Shown: positions 58,284-64,000 of the stretch, piece after piece
How the letters are laid out: the number at the start of each line of letters is the position of its first letter
How positions within the stretch are numbered: the first letter of the stretch is position 1
Assembly (NCBI GenBank): GCA_000381625.1
Contig: KB906767.1
Coordinates: 4,765,357-4,829,356 of the forward strand
Length of the DNA: 64,000 nt
Source of the DNA: Bryobacterales bacterium KBS 96
Lineage (GTDB): Bacteria > Acidobacteriota > Terriglobia > Bryobacterales > Bryobacteraceae
Direction: 5' to 3'
Program-made: the position numbers and the translations under genes
Notes under the pieces: generated by a model
Databases searched by the model: none
What the model was told of the DNA's origin: nothing
What the model saw: the letters and a program-made list of their open reading frames with translations, nothing else

Positions 58284-58310
58284 TTGCATTCGGGAATATC
58301 TGGTTATAAT
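58284..58310 (+). promoter_or_regulatory. Promoter of the molybdopterin-binding-like gene
   Basis: TTGCAT (58284-58289) and TATAAT (58305-58310) make a sigma70-type promoter with a 15-base spacer; reading the -35 as TATTGC at 58282 gives 17. The 190-bp region upstream is strikingly A/T-rich against its surroundings and has no frame of its own. AGGAG at 58334-58338 is the ribosome-binding site for the ATG at 58351. Confidence 0.65.
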
Positions 58311-58350
58311 CGAACCACGAGCAGACAGGTACTAGGAGATCTACAACCAA

Positions 58351-59322
58351 ATGCGAGCTTTAACAATTGATGTAAAGGAATCGGCGGGGCGAATTCTTTG
58401 CTGCACCATCTTTCGGCCGGGGGGCCGCAAGTTACTCGCCAAGGGGCATGTTCTGAGCGACGAGGACGTGCGGCTCCTCGAAACGGAGGGCATGGGCCAA
58501 GTTTGGGTCACGGAACTGGAAGACGGCGAAATTGGCGAGGACGATGCCGTCATGACAGTCGCCGGCGCCATGTGTTGCGGCTCCGTCGAAATCCGGCTAG
58601 CCGCCGGGGGACGCGCAAACCTCATCGCCACGGAAAGTTGCTGTGCATTGATCGACGATGAACTCCTTAAGCAGATCAACTGTACCAGCAGCGTGGTAAT
58701 CGCCACTGTTCCAAACTTCCGCTATGTCCGTGCCGGTGAGCGTCTCGCAACCATTAAGAGCGCGCCATTTGCCGTTGCCCAAGCGCAACTCGAGGCGGTG
58801 CTCTCGATCCTGAACGAGCGAGGCCCCATCCTGCAGGCTCGTCCAATCCGCGACGGCGGCGTGGCCGTGCTCTTTTCGGATCCCGTGCATGGAGACCGGG
58901 CGCGCACCTTGTTCGAAAACATTCTACGCACACGGTTGGAGCACTTCGACGCGACCGTGCGATACGCGCTATCCTCGGTGGAAGATGAAGACCAGGTGTC
59001 GCGTGCCCTGGGCCATTTGCTGCGGGCGAAGCCCTCGGTGATTTTGGTAGCATCGACAACCGCTCCGGCGGGCCCTGAAGACGTGATAGGCCGGGCCATG
59101 ACGAAAGTGGGCGCGCATATCGAGCGGTTTCTCGCCCCTGTAGAGCCCGGGAATCTGATGCTCATGGGATACAAGAACGAGGTGCCGATTATTTCGGCTC
59201 CCTGCTGCTACCGGTCGGCAAAGGCAAATGTGCTCGATCTGCTCCTGCCGCCGGTACTCGCGAAATATAGAATTTCCGGCTGGGAGATCGCCTGCCTCGG
59301 GCATGGCGGTTTGCTAGGCTAA
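58351..59322 (+). CDS. Molybdopterin-binding (MoeA/CinA-like) domain protein
   Basis: A 323-residue protein. The N-terminal 120 residues are beta-rich (ILCCTIFRPGGRKLLAKGHV, GRANLIATESCCALIDDELL). The C-terminal part has the fold and motifs of MoCF/MogA-type molybdopterin-binding domains (AVLFSDPVHGDRARTLFENI, VILVASTTAPAGPEDVIGRA, PGNLMLMGYKNEVPIIS). In full MoeA proteins an SS/TGDEL-type motif marks the site; here it is degenerate, so catalysis of molybdenum insertion is uncertain. It stands alone between its own promoter and a clear terminator. Confidence 0.75.
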   Translation: MRALTIDVKESAGRILCCTIFRPGGRKLLAKGHVLSDEDVRLLETEGMGQVWVTELEDGEIGEDDAVMTVAGAMCCGSVEIRLAAGGRANLIATESCCALIDDELLKQINCTSSVVIATVPNFRYVRAGERLATIKSAPFAVAQAQLEAVLSILNERGPILQARPIRDGGVAVLFSDPVHGDRARTLFENILRTRLEHFDATVRYALSSVEDEDQVSRALGHLLRAKPSVILVASTTAPAGPEDVIGRAMTKVGAHIERFLAPVEPGNLMLMGYKNEVPIISAPCCYRSAKANVLDLLLPPVLAKYRISGWEIACLGHGGLLG

Positions 59323-59375
59323 CAGTCTCCTCCACAGACCCAGGCGCCGCCTCAGAGCGCTCTGGGTTCACCTCG

Positions 59376-59404
59376 GCCGGGCGCGAAAGCGTCCGGCTTT
59401 TTTT
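59376..59404 (+). terminator. Rho-independent terminator
   Basis: GCCGGGCGC and GCGTCCGGC form a 9-bp stem with one G-T pair and a GAAA loop, followed by seven T. It separates the molybdopterin-binding-like gene from the ACP-KAS pair. Confidence 0.9.
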
Positions 59405-59457
59405 GCGCCGGGTGGTTCCGCCGTTTATCATGTAGCTTGCAGACGGGGAGTTTTTCG

Positions 59458-59736
59458 ATGGCAGAAGAAACGCTACAAGACGATATCGACGCACGAGTGA
59501 TACGGGTGATCGCGGAAACGCAGAAGATCCCGGCGGACTCGGTCACCATGGACAAGACCTTTGAGGATCTGAAGATCGATTCCTTGGACGGGATCAATAT
59601 TGTGTTCGGACTCGAAAACGAGTTCAACATCAGCATTCCGGACGAAGGCATGGAGAGCATGCGGGGCGTTCGCGACGCCGCCAATGGTGTGCGCCAGTTG
59701 TTGATGCAGAAGGCGAGTGCGAGCCCGCAATCATGA
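59458..59736 (+). CDS. Acyl carrier protein
   Basis: A 92-residue ACP. The ATG at 59458 is preceded by GGGGAG 8 bases upstream, so it is preferred over one 7 codons earlier. The phosphopantetheine serine is S42 in KIDSLDGINIVFGLEN, and the rest shows the four-helix acidic pattern. It is coupled to the next gene, a ketosynthase, by a 4-base overlap. The separate location from a full fab cluster suggests a dedicated ACP for this synthase. Confidence 0.93.
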   Translation: MAEETLQDDIDARVIRVIAETQKIPADSVTMDKTFEDLKIDSLDGINIVFGLENEFNISIPDEGMESMRGVRDAANGVRQLLMQKASASPQS

Positions 59737-60944
59737 ACCGTGTTGCAGTGACGGGGCTCGGCATCGTTTCCGCTCTGGGCCTTACGGTCCCCGAAGTTTG
59801 GGATAAATTAAAGTGCGGACAGAGTGGGATCGCTCCGTTGCCCGACCGTGGCGACCCTCCTTACCGTTTTTCCAATGGCGCGCTGGCGTGGGGATTCGAG
59901 CCGACCCGTTATTTCGAAGAGAAAGAACTTGCAATGCTGGAGCGCTTCGCCCAAATGGCTGCCGTGGCGGCTCGCGAGGCAGTCGCTCAAAGCGGATTGG
60001 ATTTCCGTGGGCCGCTGGCAAACCGGACCGCGATTATCACGGGATCGAGCGTGGGGGGGCAGTTTTCGGAAGAAGAAGGCTACCTCCAGCTTTATAAGAA
60101 GAATAATCCCAGGGTGTCGCCCCTGACGATTCCCCGCACCATGTCGAACGCCGGAGCAAGCCGTATCTCGCTCGAACACGGCATTCAGGGACCTGTCTAT
60201 ACGATTTCCACCGCCTGTTCTTCTTCGAATCATGCGCTAGGGCAGGCGTTCTGGATGGTTCGTCAAGGAACCGTGGAGGCGGCAATCGCCGGCGGAAGCG
60301 AGGCCGTTTTCGCGGAGGGCCTTTTGCGCGCCTGGGAAGCGCTGCGGGTTGTGTCTCAGGACACCTGCCGGCCGTTTTCCAAAGACCGGCGCGGGCTGAT
60401 TCTGGGCGAGGCCGGAGCGATGCTGGTGCTGGAGAATTGGGAACACGCGCGCGCTCGGGGCGCCGCCATTCTAGGCGAGGTTGTGGGCTTCGGCATGAGC
60501 TCGGATGCGTATCACATCACGCAGCCCACCGCGGAAGGGCCGGCGAACGCAATGCGCTGGGCTTTGCAGGACGCAGGGCTGTCGCCGGACGCCGTGCAGT
60601 ATGTCAATGCGCATGGCACCGGAACAACGGCTAACGATGCGACCGAAACGGCTGCGATCCGCAAGGTATTCGGCCCGCATGCCGACCGGTTGCTCGTCAG
60701 TTCCAGTAAATCGATGCACGGCCATACTCTCGGCGCCGCGGGCGCGGTGGAGGCCATTGCGACGGTGCTCAGCCTCCGGAATCAGTTGGCGCCGCCGACG
60801 GCTAACTATAACGAGCCGGATCCAGCCTGCGATCTCGACGTGGTTCCCAACGTAGCACGATGCGCGGCGATGGAATTCGCGATTTCGAACTCTTTCGCCT
60901 TTGGCGGATTGAACGCAGTGTCGGTATTTCGGGCAGTGCGATAG
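59733..60944 (+). CDS. Beta-ketoacyl-ACP synthase, FabF-like
   Basis: A 403-residue condensing enzyme that extends an acyl chain with malonyl-ACP. The catalytic cysteine is C162 in YTISTACSSSNHALG, with H294 in VNAHGTGTTAND, K326 and H331 in SSSKSMHGHTLGAAG. All key residues are present, so it is active by prediction. It is coupled to the ACP gene upstream. The pair may serve primary fatty-acid synthesis or a special lipid such as a polyunsaturated or branched chain; nothing in the window decides this. Confidence 0.93.
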   Translation: MNRVAVTGLGIVSALGLTVPEVWDKLKCGQSGIAPLPDRGDPPYRFSNGALAWGFEPTRYFEEKELAMLERFAQMAAVAAREAVAQSGLDFRGPLANRTAIITGSSVGGQFSEEEGYLQLYKKNNPRVSPLTIPRTMSNAGASRISLEHGIQGPVYTISTACSSSNHALGQAFWMVRQGTVEAAIAGGSEAVFAEGLLRAWEALRVVSQDTCRPFSKDRRGLILGEAGAMLVLENWEHARARGAAILGEVVGFGMSSDAYHITQPTAEGPANAMRWALQDAGLSPDAVQYVNAHGTGTTANDATETAAIRKVFGPHADRLLVSSSKSMHGHTLGAAGAVEAIATVLSLRNQLAPPTANYNEPDPACDLDVVPNVARCAAMEFAISNSFAFGGLNAVSVFRAVR

Positions 60945-61071
60945 CGCCGGTCAGCAATTGAAGAGGCGGTAATGCCGCGGCCGGCGGCGCGGCTCCACCA
61001 CGCATTTCTACTCGGTCAGCCGCCCCGAAACCTCGGCTTGGAGGCGGCGTCCCATTTCGGGGAGCACATCC

Positions 61072-62307
61072 ATGAAAGCCGTTGTATTTCACGCCGTCGG
61101 CGACATTCGCCTGGATGCCGTGAGCGATCCGAAAATCCAGAAGCCAACGGACGCGATTGTTCGCCTGACAGCCAGCGCGATCTGTGGGACGGACCTGCAC
61201 ATGGTCCGAGGCACGGTTAGCGGAATGAAATCAGGCACGATCCTTGGCCACGAGGGTGTCGGCCTTGTCGAAGAGATTGGAAAGGACGTACGAAACCTCA
61301 AACCCGGCGATTGGGTCGTGATCCCGTCCACAATCGGGTGTGGCTATTGTTCGTATTGCCGGGCTGGCTACTATTCCCAATGCGATAATGCCAATCCGAA
61401 CGGGCCGCAAGCAGGTAGCGCGTTTTACGGCGGCCCGCAGCAGACGGGGCCGTTCGATGGATTGCAGGCGGAATATGCGCGAATCCCTTTCGCGAACGTT
61501 GGGCTGGTGAAGCTTCCGGACGAAGTCAGCGACGATGAGGCCATCCTGATATCGGATATTTTCCCAACCGGGTATTTCGGCGCGGATATTGCGGAGATTA
61601 CGCCGGGCGATACCGTGGTGGTCTTCGGCTGCGGTCCGGTCGGCCAGTTCGCCATCGCCAGCGCGAAATTGATGGATGCGGGGCGCATCTTCGCGGTCGA
61701 TCATATTCCGTCACGGCTGGAGATGGCGCGGCAGCAAGGAGCGGAGGTGATCCATTTCGAGCAGGAGGATCCCGTTCAGACGCTCCATCAGCTTACAGGC
61801 GGAATCGGGGTCGATCGGGTAATCGATGCGGTTGGCGTCGATGCGCAGAGACCTCATTCGGGGCCGGCGGCAAAGGAAGCGGATAAGAAGTCGAAGGAAT
61901 TCAAAAAAGAGGTGGAGCAGGTCGCGCCGGACCGCCATCCCAAGCACGGGCATTGGGAGCCGGGCGATGCCCCCTCCCAGGTCCTGCAGTGGGCTGTAAA
62001 ATCGGTCGCCAAAGCCGGTACGGTCGCGATCATCGGGGTATATCCCGAAGCGGCGAGAACATTTCCAATTGGCGCTGCGATGAACAAGAACCTAAGCATC
62101 CAAATGGGAAACTGCAACCACCGAAAATACATGCCGCATCTTGTTGAATTGGTGCGGAGTGGCGCTGTCGAGATCGATTCGATTCTCACGCAGGTTGAAC
62201 CGTTGGCCGGTGTGCTCGAGGCATATGCAGCCTTCGATCAGCGGCAACCAGGCTGGATGAAAGTGGAACTGATTCCGCAAAGCAAAGCAGCGGTCATGCG
62301 GAAATAG
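61072..62307 (+). CDS. Zinc-dependent alcohol dehydrogenase
   Basis: A 411-residue MDR enzyme. Catalytic zinc ligands are C38 and H60-E61 (AICGTDLH, GHEGVG). Structural zinc cysteines are C90, C93, C96 and C104 (GCGYCSYCRAGYYSQC). The Rossmann loop is FGCGPVGQFAIASAKL. An inserted lysine-rich loop (residues about 260-300, KEADKKSKEFKKEVEQ) is characteristic of glutathione-independent formaldehyde dehydrogenase-like members, to which this is closest. GGGGAG lies 9 bases before the ATG, within a possible hairpin. Confidence 0.9.
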   Translation: MKAVVFHAVGDIRLDAVSDPKIQKPTDAIVRLTASAICGTDLHMVRGTVSGMKSGTILGHEGVGLVEEIGKDVRNLKPGDWVVIPSTIGCGYCSYCRAGYYSQCDNANPNGPQAGSAFYGGPQQTGPFDGLQAEYARIPFANVGLVKLPDEVSDDEAILISDIFPTGYFGADIAEITPGDTVVVFGCGPVGQFAIASAKLMDAGRIFAVDHIPSRLEMARQQGAEVIHFEQEDPVQTLHQLTGGIGVDRVIDAVGVDAQRPHSGPAAKEADKKSKEFKKEVEQVAPDRHPKHGHWEPGDAPSQVLQWAVKSVAKAGTVAIIGVYPEAARTFPIGAAMNKNLSIQMGNCNHRKYMPHLVELVRSGAVEIDSILTQVEPLAGVLEAYAAFDQRQPGWMKVELIPQSKAAVMRK

Positions 62308-62327
62308 TGTATTTTCAGCAGCTTGGC

Positions 62328-62385
62328 AGGGACGGACCCCAAACCTCCGTTTTCACTGGAGCCTGTCGCGATGGGGTCCGTCCCT
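62328..62385. repeat. REP-like inverted repeat, 13-bp perfect arms
   Basis: AGGGACGGACCCC (62328-62340) and GGGGTCCGTCCCT (62373-62385) are perfect complements around a 32-base loop that itself contains CTCC/GGAG. It lies between convergent genes and could stop transcription, but there is no T-run. The core GGGACGGA is shared with the RAYT-end motif, hinting at a related REP family. Confidence 0.65.
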
Positions 62386-62456
62386 ATTGCAGGCGCATTA
62401 TTGCGCCGGATTTTGCTGAGGTGTAGGGCTTTGATCCAGCCGACCGAAACTGGAAT

Positions 62457-63893
62457 TTAGAGCGACATTTCCACTGGCTGGCGGATTTCCAGGCAGCCCT
62501 TCCCGGTGGGCAGCACTTTGCCGGGGTTGAGCCGGCACTGAGGATCGAACAGGGACTTGAAGTTCTTAATCGTGTCGAGCGACTCCTCGGAGAACAGATG
62601 TCCCATGATGTCCATCTTTTCCATGCCGACGCCATGTTCGCCGGTAATCGACCCGCCGACGGAGATGCAGTAATCGAGAATTTCCTCGCCGCATAACTGC
62701 GCGCGCCTCAGTTCACCCTCTTTGCGCGCGTCGAAGAGAATGATCGGGTGCAGGTTGCCGTCGCCCGCATGGAAGATGTTGCTGATCACCAAGTCGTGCT
62801 TCTTTGCGATTTCCCCAATGGCTCGTAGGGTTTGGGCGATCTTAGTCCGCGGCACGACCCCATCCTGCACGTAGTATGTCGGGCTGATGCGGCCGATGGC
62901 GCCGAATGCGTTTTTGCGCCCTTTCCACAGCAGATCGCGTTCTTCGGGCGTTTTCGCGATCCGAACCTCGCGCGCTCCGCTTTCCATGCAGACGCGGGTC
63001 ACCCTTTCGGCTTGCTCCTCCACCGCTTCGATCAGCCCCTCCATCTCGATCAGCAGCACAGCCGCCGCGTCCAGCGGGTAACCGGCGTGAGTGGCTTCTT
63101 CGATCATGCGAAGCATGGGGCCGTCCAGCATTTCCAGCGCAACCGGGAGGATTTGACGCGCGGTAAGTTCGCCAACGGTATTGCCGGCTTCTTCCGGCGT
63201 GTTGTAGATAGCGAGCAGCGTCTTGACGGCCTCTGGCTGGCGCATTAAGCGCACTCCGATGCGCGTAATGAGGGCCATGGTGCCTTCCGACCCCGTCAGC
63301 AACCCGGCCAGGTCGTAGCCGGGCAGATCCAGTTCTTTGTCGCCGATCTGTATGACGGCGCCGTCCGCCAGAACAGCTTCCAGACTCACGATGTGGTTAG
63401 TCGTCACGCCATACGCAAGCGTATGGGGTCCACCGGCATTCTCGGCCACGTTCCCGCCGATAGTACACGCTCGCTGGCTGGAAGGATCGGGGGCGAAAAA
63501 GTAGCCGCTTGGCTGTGCCGCCAGCGTGATATCGAGATTGACCACTCCAGGTTGAACGACCGCCCGCTCATTCTCCAGATCGAGCTCGAGAATCCGATTC
63601 ATCCGCGAGAACGAGATGACTACCCCGCCCGCGCGGGGGATCGAGCCTCCGCTTAGACCGGTGCCGGCGCCCCGTCCGACGATAGCCGCGTTGTGCTCCT
63701 TCGCGGTCTTCACGATGAACACGACGTCATCCGTAGTGCGTGGAAAGACAACGATCTCCGGCAGATGCCGGTCTACGCCGCCGTCGTAAGAATAAAGTTT
63801 CAGATCGTGGGCGCTCGACAGCAATCCATCGTTCCCAAAGCGGGAGCGCAGAGCCTCAAGAAGCGCGGCGGTATCGGACGTCGCGGCTGTCAC
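62457..63893 (-). CDS. FAD-linked oxidase, glycolate oxidase GlcD-like
   Basis: A 478-residue FAD-dependent 2-hydroxyacid dehydrogenase/oxidase. The PCMH FAD-binding domain has VVFPRTTDDVVFIVKTAK, GRGAGTGLSGGSIPRAGGVV and IGGNVAENAGGPHTLAYGVT. The C-terminal domain ends SVGGSITGEHGVGMEKMDIM, with histidines near the flavin in NIFHAGDGNLHPIILFD. GlcD proteins oxidise glycolate or D-lactate together with GlcE/GlcF subunits, none of which is visible in this window. The GTG start at 63893 overlaps the TGA of the preceding thioredoxin-like gene (GTGA), so the two are co-translated. Confidence 0.93.
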   Translation of the reverse strand: MTAATSDTAALLEALRSRFGNDGLLSSAHDLKLYSYDGGVDRHLPEIVVFPRTTDDVVFIVKTAKEHNAAIVGRGAGTGLSGGSIPRAGGVVISFSRMNRILELDLENERAVVQPGVVNLDITLAAQPSGYFFAPDPSSQRACTIGGNVAENAGGPHTLAYGVTTNHIVSLEAVLADGAVIQIGDKELDLPGYDLAGLLTGSEGTMALITRIGVRLMRQPEAVKTLLAIYNTPEEAGNTVGELTARQILPVALEMLDGPMLRMIEEATHAGYPLDAAAVLLIEMEGLIEAVEEQAERVTRVCMESGAREVRIAKTPEERDLLWKGRKNAFGAIGRISPTYYVQDGVVPRTKIAQTLRAIGEIAKKHDLVISNIFHAGDGNLHPIILFDARKEGELRRAQLCGEEILDYCISVGGSITGEHGVGMEKMDIMGHLFSEESLDTIKNFKSLFDPQCRLNPGKVLPTGKGCLEIRQPVEMSL

Positions 63894-64000
63894 AGGAGAC
63901 TCTGTACGTACTGGTCAATATCGCTGGAGAGCCAGTTCTGGTCGGAAATGTATTTCCGCACGACCCGGCCGTCCTTGATGACGTACGTCTCCGGGTACTG
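63890..64000 (-). CDS. Partial TlpA/ResA-like thioredoxin, C-terminus
   Basis: The last 36 residues are visible, QYPETYVIKDGRVVRKYISD and QNWLSSDIDQYVQSLL. The PETYVIKDGRVV stretch contains the cis-proline loop of TlpA/ResA/DsbE-type periplasmic thioredoxins, which reduce disulfides during cytochrome maturation and similar tasks. The catalytic CxxC is off the right edge. The stop overlaps the GlcD start. Confidence 0.7.
   Translation of the reverse strand, partial: QYPETYVIKDGRVVRKYISDQNWLSSDIDQYVQSLL

Overview
The window reads as chromosomal DNA of a high-G+C, soil-type bacterium, most likely an Acidobacteriota member near Solibacter/Bryobacter. This is an inference from gene content: tandem SBBP/BACON beta-propeller giants, an M14 peptidase with an amidotransferase-like tail, an NfrB-like glycosyltransferase with an MshEN tail, a YIP1 protein and several metallophosphoesterases. 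No rRNA, tRNA or CRISPR was seen.

Layout. 1-12.1 kb: a partial secreted protein, a TPR protein, uvrC, two metallophosphoesterases, a Tat-exported Gfo/Idh/MocA oxidoreductase, a GT2-GT4 fusion with a coiled-coil partner, a BrkB-family protein coupled to a CusF-like copper protein, YIP1, a 136-bp palindromic repeat element, a 50-aa basic protein, a small membrane protein and a HIT protein. 12.1-22.8 kb: an M14 peptidase, then a probable amino-sugar locus (GlmS-like SIS, frameshifted GntR regulator, GH42-like glycosidase, ROK kinase, second SIS protein, MFS transporter, secreted PIG-L deacetylase). 22.8-28.2 kb: a cytochrome c/copper monooxygenase-like protein, then a short acyl-CoA pathway operon (carboxyltransferase, AtuA in two pieces, enoyl-CoA hydratase). 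28.3-36.2 kb: AI-2E transporter, aroC, def-fmt-argJ, NfrB-like glycosyltransferase, metallophosphoesterase.

36.2-45.5 kb is an accessory island on the minus strand. It carries four RHS C-terminal (toxin-tip) cassettes, each followed by a different small candidate immunity gene (HEAT-like, DUF4288-like, two membrane proteins), plus an RHS scrap and a REP-associated tyrosine transposase (RAYT) with a partial tandem copy. Seven copies of a 17-18 bp motif, in two end types that match the left and right ends of the RAYT unit, sit at every cassette border. The RHS frames are broken exactly at these motifs and one RHS copy is a mosaic of the others. This looks like an RHS tip-immunity store reshuffled around RAYT ends, and it is the most interesting part of the window.

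45.7-64 kb: two tandem secreted beta-propeller proteins with five C-terminal 48-residue repeats each, two MBL-fold proteins, a frameshifted small gene, a zinc-ribbon membrane protein, argC-argB-argA-like (with argJ elsewhere in the window) behind a candidate double ArgR operator, a molybdopterin-binding-like protein with a clear promoter and terminator, an ACP-KAS pair, a zinc alcohol dehydrogenase, a GlcD-type oxidase and the tail of a TlpA/ResA-like thioredoxin.
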